From contig NZ_SRXV01000002.1 in NCBI RefSeq assembly GCF_004793635.1, forward strand, positions 248,001-312,000: a stretch of 64,000 bases of DNA. Direction: 5' to 3'. This DNA comes from Marinicauda pacifica. Lineage in GTDB: Bacteria > Pseudomonadota > Alphaproteobacteria > Caulobacterales > Maricaulaceae. Below are positions 43,834 through 52,259 of this stretch, one piece after another. A program made the translations under genes and the position numbers. The notes below the pieces were generated by a model. That model was not told where the DNA came from and searched no databases. It was given only the letters and a program-made list of their open reading frames with translations. Numbering within the stretch: position 1 is the stretch's first letter; the number at the start of each line of letters is the position of its first letter.

Positions 43834-45024
43834 CACAATCGCGGAACCGACCCCGGATCCGCCATGGACAACGGCGAGGCCGGTCTGGCCGCCCGACCGC
43901 TCCAGCCCGCCGATCAGCGTGGCCAGCAGGATCGCGCCGGACGCGCCCATCGGGTGGCCCATCGCCAGATGCCCGCCTTCGGGATTGACCTTGTCGAGAT
44001 CCGGCTCGTAGTCGCGCTCGAACTTGGTCGGTGTGGCGGCAAACGCCTCCATGAACTCGATGCGGTCGAGATCGCCGAGCGTCATGCCGGCGCCTTCGAG
44101 CGCCTTTTCCATCGCGGCAAAACCCGCGGTGAGCTGAAGGACCGGGTCGGCCGTCGCCTCGCCCAGCGCGCGGATGCGTGCCTTCGGCTTGAGCTCCGCC
44201 GCCTCTCCGGCAGCTTTCGTGCCGACCAGTGCCAGAGCCGCGCCGTCACAGGTCGGCGGGCAGTTGGCCACCGAGTGGAGGTGGTGGATTTCGGCCAGTT
44301 CCGGCCGCGATTTGAGCATCATGGCATCGAAGCCCTGCGCGCCCATTTCGGCGAAGGCCGGAGCCAGGGCGGCGAGCGAGTCCACCGTGGTGTCCGCGCG
44401 AATGCTTTCGTCGATGGCGAGAGCGACCGAGCCGTCTTCGGCCCGGATCGCGATCACCTCGTCGAGCCCCCCGGCCTCCCAGGCCTTGGCGGCGCGCTGA
44501 TGGGACCGGGCGGTCACGCGGTCGAGGTCTTCCTTGGTGAAGCCTTCCATCGTCGCCATCAGGTCGGCCGACAGCGCGACCGGCACATAGTTGAGCGATT
44601 GCGCGGTCCTGGCATCTGCGTAGTAGAAGGCCTTGTCGCCCATGAAGGGCACACGCGACATCATCTCCACCCCGCCGGCGAGGCGCAGACGGTCATCGCC
44701 GCGCGCCTGGGCTTCCTCGGCGGACATGTTGATCGCCGTCAGGCCGGAGACACAGAAATTATTGAGCGTCAGGGCGCGCAGCGTGTCAGGCAGGCCGGCA
44801 TGGAGCCGGCTGACCAGCGCGAGATGGCCGCCCTGCGCACCGACCTGGCCGACACAGCCCAGCGTCAGCGATTCGGCGCGCGTCACCGAGTCCGGGCCAT
44901 TGCGGTCCTTCAGGCTGGAGAGGAGCTGGCCGACCAGCTCGTGCGGCGTCAGGGCCGCAAGACCGCCGGTCTCTTTCGACTTGCCGCGCGGCGAACGCAC
45001 GGCGTCATACACGTAGATATCCAT
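43819..45024 (-). CDS. Thiolase (acetyl-CoA acetyltransferase family) lacking the second Cys
   Basis: The 401-residue thiolase should cleave a 3-ketoacyl-CoA with CoA or run the reverse condensation. Nucleophile Cys91 lies in NNFCVSG, the NEAF-type motif reads FMEAFA, and His357 lies in GGHLAMGHPMGASG. The C-terminal motif that normally reads CxGGG is HGGSGVG, so the proton-relay cysteine is His387. This is unusual for degradative thiolases and may change direction or substrate range. It follows the SCP2-type thiolase by six bases in a minus-strand operon. Confidence 0.85.
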   Translation of the reverse strand: MDIYVYDAVRSPRGKSKETGGLAALTPHELVGQLLSSLKDRNGPDSVTRAESLTLGCVGQVGAQGGHLALVSRLHAGLPDTLRALTLNNFCVSGLTAINMSAEEAQARGDDRLRLAGGVEMMSRVPFMGDKAFYYADARTAQSLNYVPVALSADLMATMEGFTKEDLDRVTARSHQRAAKAWEAGGLDEVIAIRAEDGSVALAIDESIRADTTVDSLAALAPAFAEMGAQGFDAMMLKSRPELAEIHHLHSVANCPPTCDGAALALVGTKAAGEAAELKPKARIRALGEATADPVLQLTAGFAAMEKALEGAGMTLGDLDRIEFMEAFAATPTKFERDYEPDLDKVNPEGGHLAMGHPMGASGAILLATLIGGLERSGGQTGLAVVHGGSGVGSAIVVERV

Positions 45025-45030
45025 TCTGGC

Positions 45031-46263
45031 TTAAACCCCGATAATAAAGCAGGCACTGGCGGTCGTGGAGCCGCCGACATTGTAGGTGGCGGCGGTCTTC
45101 GCCCCGCCGATCTGGCAATCGCCGGCCCGGCCGGTGGTCTGGCGCGCAGCATCGAGCGCCATGCGAACCCCGGTCGCGCCGACCGGATGGCCGAGACCGA
45201 TCAGTCCGCCGGACGGGTTGAAGGGAAGCGCGCCGTCCGGCCGGATCGTGCCGGCCTCGATCGGCTTCCAAGCCTCGCCCGGTCCGGCGAGCCCGAAATG
45301 CTCGATGGCCATGTATTCGGTGATGGAGAAGCAATCGTGGGTCTCGACCAGGTCGAGATCGTCCGGCCCGGACAGGCCGGCGCGCGCATAGGCGTCGGTG
45401 ATCGCCTTGCGCACCCAGGGAAAGGTGTAGCCATCCGAGCCTTCGCTCTCGGCCAGCTTGGCTTCGAACAGGAGAGGCGCGGTCGTATGGCCCCAGCCCT
45501 TCAGGCGCGGGATTTCGTCCAGGGAGAGCCCGCGGGCGTCGGCATATTTGCGCGCCTCGGCCTCGCTGGCCAGGAAGATAACGGCCGCCCCGTCGGTGAC
45601 CTGGCCGCAATCGCTCTTGCGCATCCAGCCTTCGATGACGGGGTTGGCCTCGTCGTCGGCGGAGAAGCTGTCTTCGGTGAACTGCCAGTTGCGGGTCTGG
45701 GCGTTCGGATTACGGCGGCCATTGTCGAAATTGGTCTTCGAGATTTCCGCCAGATGCTCTCGCTTCAGCCCGTAACGCCCCTCATAGACCTCAGCCAGTC
45801 CGGAGAACATGGCCGGCCAGAGATAGCGCGCACCTTCGGCCTCGCGCCCGGCCCAGGCCGCGGCCCCGAGATTGCGCGCAGCCTGCTCGCCCGGCACGTT
45901 GCGCATCAGCTCGACACCGATCACACCGACCAGGCCGTAACGGCCGGCTTCGATATCGGCGGAGGCAGCGAGAATGGCCATCGAGCCGGAGGCGCAAGCC
46001 GCCTCGTGGCGGCTGGTCGGCAGACCGGAAAACGCCGGGTGGGCCATGACGGCCATGCCGCCCAGAAGACCCTGACCGGAAAACAGCTCGCCGGCGAAAT
46101 TGCCGATATGCAGCGCTTCGATGTCCTCGGCATCCAGCCGGGCCTCGTCGAGGGCCGCGGCAGTGGTTTCCGAGATCATCTCGAAAAGCCCCTTATTGTC
46201 GCGCGTCCAGTTGCGAGCGAAGTCGCTTTGCGCGCCCCCGAGAATGAAGACTGGCGATGTCAT
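45031..46263 (-). CDS. SCP2-type thiolase (lipid-transfer family)
   Basis: The 410-residue protein belongs to the sterol-carrier-protein-2-type thiolases used in breakdown of steroids, terpenoids and branched acyl chains. The active Cys90 lies in EAACASGS; HDCFSITEY replaces the NEAF motif, as is characteristic; GGLIGLGHPVGATG carries the catalytic His; the C-terminus has NVGGSTTAS. It starts at ATG 46263 and leads the two-thiolase operon. With the CoA ligase and DUF1295 gene it points to a hydrophobic, branched substrate. A dyad at 46303-46323 is a likely operator. Confidence 0.87.
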   Translation of the reverse strand: MTSPVFILGGAQSDFARNWTRDNKGLFEMISETTAAALDEARLDAEDIEALHIGNFAGELFSGQGLLGGMAVMAHPAFSGLPTSRHEAACASGSMAILAASADIEAGRYGLVGVIGVELMRNVPGEQAARNLGAAAWAGREAEGARYLWPAMFSGLAEVYEGRYGLKREHLAEISKTNFDNGRRNPNAQTRNWQFTEDSFSADDEANPVIEGWMRKSDCGQVTDGAAVIFLASEAEARKYADARGLSLDEIPRLKGWGHTTAPLLFEAKLAESEGSDGYTFPWVRKAITDAYARAGLSGPDDLDLVETHDCFSITEYMAIEHFGLAGPGEAWKPIEAGTIRPDGALPFNPSGGLIGLGHPVGATGVRMALDAARQTTGRAGDCQIGGAKTAATYNVGGSTTASACFIIGV

Positions 46264-46302
46264 GGGATGAGCGCCTCCGCGAGCTCCAAGAGATCGATAT
46301 AG

Positions 46303-46323
46303 TGACTTTCGTACTGAAACTCA
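46303..46323. promoter_or_regulatory. TGASTTTC-N5-GAAASTCA operator upstream of the thiolases
   Basis: TGACTTTC (46303-46310) and GAAACTCA (46316-46323) form an imperfect 21-bp palindrome with a single mismatched pair per arm, 40 bp before the thiolase start. Size and symmetry suit a TetR-family operator. It differs from the RCTTG motif, so the thiolase operon may answer to another regulator. Confidence 0.45.
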
Positions 46324-46413
46324 CCTTATCGGCCTGTTGGGCGCTGGACAAGCGTTTCCCTAGCCCGCCTTCAGTGGCTGACCGAAAATTCGGTGCAAAA
46401 TGGCAGCCAAGTC

Positions 46414-47457
46414 TCAGGACGCAAGCCGCTCGCAGACTTCCGCGCCGAAGGCCCGGCACCCGAGGGAGCCGCCTATATCGGCCGTCGTCCGGCCCGATTT
46501 GAGCTGAGCCTGCAGGGCAGCCTCGATCCGGTCGGCAGCGCGCGCCTCGCCCAGGCCGAACCGCAGCAACATGGCGGCACTGGCGATGGCACCCGACGGA
46601 TTGGCCTTGTCCTGCCCGGCAATGTCGGGCGCACTGCCGTGAATGGGCTCGAACAGGCCGGGTCCGCCCTCGCCCAGACTGGCCGAGCCGAGCAGTCCGA
46701 GCGAGCCGGCAATCACCGCCGCCTCGTCGGAGAGAATGTCGCCGAACAGGTTTTCGGTCAGGATGACATCGAAGGCGGAGGGATGCGTCACGAGCTTCAT
46801 GGCCGTCGCGTCGACATACATGTGGTCGAGCGTGACGTCCTGGTATTCCGGCGCAAGCTGGTTGACCGTGGAGCGCCACAGCCGTGAGGTCGCCAGCACA
46901 TTCGCCTTGTCCACGCTGGTCAGCTTTCCCCTGCGCCCGCTGGCCGCCCGGAAGGCGACCCGGGCGATCCGGGCCACCTCGTCAGCAGAGTAGGTGCACA
47001 GGTCGGAAGCGGTCTCGCGCCCCTCGCGCTTTTCGCCGAAATACAATCCGCCGGTCAGTTCGCGCACGATCAGAAGATCGGCGCCGGCGACACGGTCGGC
47101 TTTCAGCGGGGAGAGGCCCTCCAGCCCGGCGAACACCTTGACCGGACGCAGATTGGCGAACAGGCCGAGCTCGGAGCGAAGGGCCAGAAGACCCTTTTCA
47201 GGACGTTCCGGCGCGTCATCCCATTTCGGCCCGCCCACAGCGCCCAGAAAGACCGCATCGGCAGAGCGGGCCTTGTCGAGTGTCTCTTCGGGCAGCGGCT
47301 TGCCGCAGGCATCGAGACCCGCCCCGCCAAACGGGGCTTCGTCGAAGGTCAGCGACACGCCTTCGGCGGAAGCGGCGGCCTTGAGGCAGTCGACCGCGAT
47401 GCGCGCGACCTCGGGACCGATGCCGTCGCCAGGCAGAACCAGAATGTGTTTGCTCAC
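46414..47457 (-). CDS. leuB: 3-isopropylmalate dehydrogenase
   Basis: This 347-residue enzyme oxidatively decarboxylates 3-isopropylmalate to 2-oxoisocaproate in leucine synthesis. PGDGIGPEV opens the protein, GPKWDD and RSELGLFANLRP line the substrate site, and LTENLFGDILSDEAA is the metal-binding Asp cluster. The start is GTG 47457, overlapping the leuD stop by four bases. It is the last gene of the ilv-leu operon. Confidence 0.97.
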   Translation of the reverse strand: MSKHILVLPGDGIGPEVARIAVDCLKAAASAEGVSLTFDEAPFGGAGLDACGKPLPEETLDKARSADAVFLGAVGGPKWDDAPERPEKGLLALRSELGLFANLRPVKVFAGLEGLSPLKADRVAGADLLIVRELTGGLYFGEKREGRETASDLCTYSADEVARIARVAFRAASGRRGKLTSVDKANVLATSRLWRSTVNQLAPEYQDVTLDHMYVDATAMKLVTHPSAFDVILTENLFGDILSDEAAVIAGSLGLLGSASLGEGGPGLFEPIHGSAPDIAGQDKANPSGAIASAAMLLRFGLGEARAADRIEAALQAQLKSGRTTADIGGSLGCRAFGAEVCERLAS

Positions 47458-48032
47458 GCCGCCCGCGCCTCTTCAAAGCGTGTGATCGCCTCGTCCTGCG
47501 CGAGGATATAGCCCATCGGATCGACCCCTTCGATCAGGCAGGTCCGGGCAAAGGGCTCGAGCTTGAACTCCGCGCGGATATTGCCCGCCGTGACGGTCTG
47601 GCCGATCACATCGATCTCGACCTCCTCACCGGCCCGGTCGAGCAGGGCGGCATGGGAGGCCTCGTCGATCTCGCAGACCACAAGCCCGTTCTTGGCGGCG
47701 TTCGACTTGAAGATGTCGGCGGCGCGCGAGGTGATGACGGCCTGGAAGCCGAAATCCATCAGCGCCCAGGGCGCATGCTCGCGCGAGGAGCCGCAGCCGA
47801 AATTGTCCCCGGCCACCAGTATGCTTGCCGCGTCGGGGTCGACACCGTTGAGCGGATGGGCGGTCTTCGACCCGTCCTCGTTGAAGCGCCAGTCGCAGAA
47901 GCACGCTTCGCCCAGCTTGCCGCGTTCGGTGGTCGTGAGAAAACGCGCCGGGATGATCTGGTCGGTGTCGATATTGGCATCGCGCAGGGTGAAGCTGCGC
48001 GAGGCGATGCGGGTGATGGGCTCATTGAGCAT
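47454..48032 (-). CDS. leuD: 3-isopropylmalate dehydratase small subunit
   Basis: The 192-residue swivel subunit of isopropylmalate isomerase pairs with Leu[12 protein letters not shown] and the substrate loop [14 protein letters not shown] are diagnostic. ATG 48032 lies 11 bases inside the leuC 3' end, as expected for subunits made in equal amounts. Confidence 0.97.
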   Translation of the reverse strand: MLNEPITRIASRSFTLRDANIDTDQIIPARFLTTTERGKLGEACFCDWRFNEDGSKTAHPLNGVDPDAASILVAGDNFGCGSSREHAPWALMDFGFQAVITSRAADIFKSNAAKNGLVVCEIDEASHAALLDRAGEEVEIDVIGQTVTAGNIRAEFKLEPFARTCLIEGVDPMGYILAQDEAITRFEEARAA

Positions 48033-49443
48033 AGCTCGCCTCCAGGATACGGCGCGGGTCGGCAATGGCACCGCAGACGGCAGCGGCAGCGGCGGTGGCC
48101 GGGCTGGCGAGCACGGTACGCACGCCCTTGCCCTGACGGCCGGCGAAATTGCGGTTCGAGGTCGAGACGACGAGTTCGCCCGGCTTGCCGCTATCCCCGT
48201 TCATGGCGATGCACATCGAACATCCCGGCTCGCGCCATTCGGCTCCGGCCGTCTTGAAGATGGCATCCAGCCCCTCCGCTTCGGCAGCGCGCTTGACCGC
48301 CTCCGAACCCGGGACGACCAGCATGCGCACGCCCGATTTGACGTGACGGCCGGCCATGATTTCGGCGGCTTCGCGCAGATCGGACAGGCGCGCATTGGTG
48401 CAGGAGCCGACAAAGACTGCATCGACCGGCTCGCCCAGCAAGGTGTGACCGGGCCGGAAGCCCATATAGGCCAGCGCCTCGGCGGCCTTGCCCGGCGCTG
48501 CGGCCGGAGTGGTGGCCGAAACGGGCACGGCGGTGTCCGGACTGTCGCCCCACGTGACCATGGGAGCCATGCGCGACGCATCGAGGCGGACCTCGGTGTC
48601 GAAGACGGCGCCGGGATCGGACTTCAGTTTCGACCAGCGCTGCTTGGCTGCCTCGAACGCGGCGCCCTTGGGGGCGTATTTGCGTCCGCGCAGCCAGTCG
48701 AACGTGGTCGCGTCCGGGGCGACGAGACCGGCCCTTGCGCCGGCTTCAATGGACATATTGCAGACCGTCATGCGCGCTTCCATCGACAGCGCCTCGATGG
48801 CCTCGCCGGCATACTCGATGACATGGCCGGCCGCGCCGCCTGCGCCGAGTTCGGCGATGATGGCCAGGATCATGTCTTTCGCGCCGACACCGCGGGGCAG
48901 CTTTCCGTCGACGGTGACGCGCATGGTCTTCGGCTTGCGCTGCAACAGGCACTGGGTCGCCAGGACATGGCCGACTTCGGTCGTGCCGATGCCGAAGGCG
49001 AGCGAACCGAATGCCCCATGGGTGGCGGTATGGCTGTCGCCGCACACGATGGTCATGCCCGGCTGGGTCAGTCCCAGCTCCGGCCCGATCACGTGGACGA
49101 TGCCGCGATCCTCGCTGCTCCATCCGGCCAGACGGATGTCGTGGCGGCGGCAGTTGTCCTCCAGGCGCTCGACCTGCTTCTTCGCGGCGTCATTGATGTA
49201 GATCGGCAGGCTTCCCGGCGCGCGCGGCGTGGTCGGCGTTGCATGGTCCAGCGTCGCAAAGGTGAGGTCGGGACGGCGCACTTTCAGTCCGCGTTTTTCC
49301 AGCTCGGAGAAAGCCTGGGGGCTGGTGACCTCGTGAATGAGATGGAGGTCGACATAGAGCAGGCCCGGCGCCTCGGTCTTTTCCGGCGCGGCGAGGTGGG
49401 TGTCCCAGATCTTGTCGAACAGGGTCCTAGACGGCGACGCCAT
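48022..49443 (-). CDS. leuC: 3-isopropylmalate dehydratase large subunit
   Basis: This 473-residue aconitase-family subunit carries the 4Fe-4S cluster. The cysteines lie in [13 protein letters not shown] and [19 protein letters not shown] at the N-terminus and [13 protein letters not shown] match LeuC of the bacterial heterodimer. ATG 49443 is inside the ilvE 3' end (17-base overlap). Confidence 0.97.
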   Translation of the reverse strand: MASPSRTLFDKIWDTHLAAPEKTEAPGLLYVDLHLIHEVTSPQAFSELEKRGLKVRRPDLTFATLDHATPTTPRAPGSLPIYINDAAKKQVERLEDNCRRHDIRLAGWSSEDRGIVHVIGPELGLTQPGMTIVCGDSHTATHGAFGSLAFGIGTTEVGHVLATQCLLQRKPKTMRVTVDGKLPRGVGAKDMILAIIAELGAGGAAGHVIEYAGEAIEALSMEARMTVCNMSIEAGARAGLVAPDATTFDWLRGRKYAPKGAAFEAAKQRWSKLKSDPGAVFDTEVRLDASRMAPMVTWGDSPDTAVPVSATTPAAAPGKAAEALAYMGFRPGHTLLGEPVDAVFVGSCTNARLSDLREAAEIMAGRHVKSGVRMLVVPGSEAVKRAAEAEGLDAIFKTAGAEWREPGCSMCIAMNGDSGKPGELVVSTSNRNFAGRQGKGVRTVLASPATAAAAAVCGAIADPRRILEASYAQ

Positions 49444-50401
49444 GACGCGGGTCCTCCTCTGAATTGGCGGCCTGGCTCTGCATCGGCTCCAGCCAGCCCC
49501 ACTGGTCTTTCGTGGTTCCGTCGAACAGGCCGAAGAAACGCTCCTGCAGGAGTTTCGTGACAGGACCGGCCCCGGCAGCCCGGGTCGGCTTGTCATCGAC
49601 CGAGCGGATGGGCGTGACCTCGGCTGCGGTGCCGGTAAAGAAGGCCTCGTCGCACAGGTAGAGCATCTCGCGCGGCAGGGTCTGCTCGACGACTTCGATG
49701 CCTTCGGTGCGGGCGATCTCGATGATGGTGTCGCGGGTGATGCCCTGCAGGATGGAGCTCGAGGCGGGGGGCGTCAGCAGCTTGCCGTTCTTGACCAGGA
49801 ACAGGTTCTCGCCCGCGCCTTCGGACAGCCGCCCGTCAACGTCCAGGCCGATCCCTTCGGCATAGCCGCGCGATTTGGCCTCGCGCGAAATCAGATAGCT
49901 CGACAGATAATTGCCGCCCGCCTTGGCGCCGGTCGGCGCGGTGTTGGGCGCCATCCGGTTCCAGCTGGACACGCATACATCCACGCCCTCGGTGCGCGCG
50001 GTCTCGCCGAGATACGCGCCCCATGCGAAGGCGGCGATGCAGACATCGATCGGGTTGTCCGCGGCCGGGACAACGCCGATGGAGCCATAGCCCATGAAGG
50101 CGATGGGCCGCAGATAGGCGGACACCAGCTTGTTCGCGGTGACTGCCTGCTTGCAGGCGGCGACCAGCTCAGCCTCGTCATAGGGCAGGTCGAAGGCATA
50201 GATGCGCGCGGAATCGTGCAGGCGGCGGATATGGTCGGTCAGGCGGAAGCCGACCGGACCGCTGGACGTCTCATAGACGCGAATACCCTCGAACACCGAT
50301 GTTCCGTAGTGCAGAGCATGGGTCAGCACATGGACCTGGGCATCGGCCCATCGCACAAGCTCGCCGTTTCGCCAGATATATTCAGCTTCGTTGATAGCCA
50401 T
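49427..50401 (-). CDS. ilvE: Branched-chain amino-acid aminotransferase
   Basis: This 324-residue fold-type IV PLP enzyme makes the last step to Leu, Ile and Val. The motifs are [16 protein letters not shown], the PLP Lys in [26 protein letters not shown] and [15 protein letters not shown] 50401 follows the leuA stop by 16 bases, and the weak AAGAAAG site fits coupled translation. Confidence 0.95.
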   Translation of the reverse strand: MAINEAEYIWRNGELVRWADAQVHVLTHALHYGTSVFEGIRVYETSSGPVGFRLTDHIRRLHDSARIYAFDLPYDEAELVAACKQAVTANKLVSAYLRPIAFMGYGSIGVVPAADNPIDVCIAAFAWGAYLGETARTEGVDVCVSSWNRMAPNTAPTGAKAGGNYLSSYLISREAKSRGYAEGIGLDVDGRLSEGAGENLFLVKNGKLLTPPASSSILQGITRDTIIEIARTEGIEVVEQTLPREMLYLCDEAFFTGTAAEVTPIRSVDDKPTRAAGAGPVTKLLQERFFGLFDGTTKDQWGWLEPMQSQAANSEEDPRHGVAV

Positions 50402-50417
50402 TTGAGTGTGTCTTTCT

Positions 50418-51995
50418 TCACGCTGCCGCAGTGGCACGCGCCGCGCGCCGGCGTTGAACGGCGAGGGCATTGTTGAGCGCGTCCACATAGGCGGACACGC
50501 AGGCGGGGATGATGTCTCGGGCCCGGGCGCGCCCGGTGAATATCTCGCCGAAGGCTTCTGCCTTCAGCTCGACCAGCACGTCGGCGCCCTGCCCGTCGGC
50601 GCCGGCCTCTTCGGCTTCGGCGGCGATGTACTGCATGTCGATGTCGGCCACGCGGGCCGGAGCATCCATGATCTGGCTGACCGCCTGGTAGGTGGCATCC
50701 AGCGCGCCGGGTGCAGCGGCCAGATCGCTGATGCGGCCGCGGGTGACGTGCTCCAGCTCGACCCGGGCGACCGGGTGCGCGTTGGCCGCCAGCGGGGTGC
50801 GGATTTCCAGCTTGGACAGACGCCAATCGGGATCGTGCGTGCCCGGAGCTTCCTCGCTCAGCAAGGCGGTCAGGCGCGCCGAGTCCACCAGACCGACCTC
50901 GTCGGCGATGGCTTTGAAACGCACAAAAGCCGCTTCCAGCGCCGGACCATCCAGCGTGTAGCCGAGCTCGGCCGCGCGCGCCTTCAAGGCGTGCTTGCCC
51001 GAATGCTTGCCCAGCACGATCTGGTTGGAGGCCAGCCCCACATCCTCGGGCCGCATGATCTCGTAGGTCTCGCGATTGCGCAGCACGCCGTGCTGGTGGA
51101 TGCCGCTTTCGTGCGCAAAGGCGTTCGCGCCCACGATCGCCTTGTTGCGCGGCGTATGGGTGTTGGTCACCTGGGACAGGGTACGGCTGGCCGCCATGAT
51201 CTTCGTGGTGTCGATCCCGGTCGCGATGCCGAAAGCGTCGCGGCGGGTGCGCAGTGCCATCACCGCGTCTTCCAGCGCGCAATTGCCCGCGCGCTCACCG
51301 ATACCGTTGACCGCGCACTCGATCTGGCGGGCACCGCCGCGCACCGCGGCCAGCGAGTTGGCGACCGCCATGCCCAGATCGTCGTGGCAATGCGCGGAGA
51401 AGATGACGCCGGCCGGACGGCTGACCTTCTGGCTCAGCTGGCGGAAGAGCTGGTAGATCTCGTCCGGAGTCGCATAGCCGACCGTGTCCGGCACGTTCAG
51501 CGTGGTGGCCCCGGCCTGGGCCGCGGTCGACAGCGTCTCGATCAGGAAGCCCGGCTCGGTGCGGATCGCGTCTTCGGCGGAGAATTCCACGTCATCGGCG
51601 AATTCGCGCGCGTAGGCGACCATGGAGCCGATCCGCTCCAGGATTTCAGCCGGGGTCATGTTCAGCTTGTGCTCGCGGTGCAGCGGGCTGGTGCCGAGGA
51701 AGACGTGGATGCGCCGGTTCTTCGCCGGCTTCAGCGCCTTGGCGGAGGCCTCGATATCGCCCTTGGCTGCGCGCGCCAGAGAGCAGATCGTCGGCCCCTC
51801 GACCTCGCTCGCGATGCGGTAGATAGCCTGGCTGTCGCCGGGGCTGGCCGCGGCAAAGCCGGCCTCGATCACGTCGACCTTCAGCGCGGCCAGGGCATGA
51901 GCCATTTTCAGCTTGCCGGCCTCGGTCATCGAGAAGCCGGGCGCCTGCTCCCCGTCGCGCAGGGTCGTGTCGAAGATTTTGACGGTCTGGGTCAT
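50418..51995 (-). CDS. leuA: 2-isopropylmalate synthase
   Basis: The 525-residue enzyme condenses 2-oxoisovalerate with acetyl-CoA, the committed step to leucine. FDTTLRDGEQAPGFSM, FSAHCHDDLGMAVANSL and NGIGERAGNCALEDAVMAL give the TIM-barrel active site. The C-terminal region from about residue 390 is the LeuA regulatory domain, which senses leucine. The ATGA overlap with the preceding ilvM-like gene couples translation. Confidence 0.96.
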   Translation of the reverse strand: MTQTVKIFDTTLRDGEQAPGFSMTEAGKLKMAHALAALKVDVIEAGFAAASPGDSQAIYRIASEVEGPTICSLARAAKGDIEASAKALKPAKNRRIHVFLGTSPLHREHKLNMTPAEILERIGSMVAYAREFADDVEFSAEDAIRTEPGFLIETLSTAAQAGATTLNVPDTVGYATPDEIYQLFRQLSQKVSRPAGVIFSAHCHDDLGMAVANSLAAVRGGARQIECAVNGIGERAGNCALEDAVMALRTRRDAFGIATGIDTTKIMAASRTLSQVTNTHTPRNKAIVGANAFAHESGIHQHGVLRNRETYEIMRPEDVGLASNQIVLGKHSGKHALKARAAELGYTLDGPALEAAFVRFKAIADEVGLVDSARLTALLSEEAPGTHDPDWRLSKLEIRTPLAANAHPVARVELEHVTRGRISDLAAAPGALDATYQAVSQIMDAPARVADIDMQYIAAEAEEAGADGQGADVLVELKAEAFGEIFTGRARARDIIPACVSAYVDALNNALAVQRRRAARATAAA

Positions 51996-52258
51996 GACGC
52001 TCGTTCCAAACAGGGTTCTCTGGTGGCTTCCGAACGCACGGCTGTGACGCCGTACATCTTGGCGACGTGGCGGCCCAGCACATCCATGCGCCGGGATGCA
52101 TCGCGCGGCGAGACGCCCAGGGTCAGGCGCGCCGGCCCCGGCCCGGTCTCGGGCATGTCGACGGAGCAGACGTCAAAGCCCTTGCGCTCGACGAGACCGA
52201 TGAGGCGAAGGACCGCGCCCTCGCTGCGGGTGAAGTCGATTTCGATGCGGTTGGACAT
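51992..52258 (-). CDS. ilvM: Acetolactate synthase small (ACT) subunit, IlvM type
   Basis: The 88-residue protein is a single ACT-like domain (IEIDFTRSEGAVLRLIGLVERKGFDVCSVDMPE). It starts one base after the large-subunit stop, as in the gammaproteobacterial ilvGM pair. The usual alphaproteobacterial IlvH is about twice as long. It should bind valine or stabilise the catalytic subunit; the very short form suggests weak feedback control. Confidence 0.85.
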   Translation of the reverse strand: MSNRIEIDFTRSEGAVLRLIGLVERKGFDVCSVDMPETGPGPARLTLGVSPRDASRRMDVLGRHVAKMYGVTAVRSEATREPCLERAS

Positions 52259-52259
52259 G

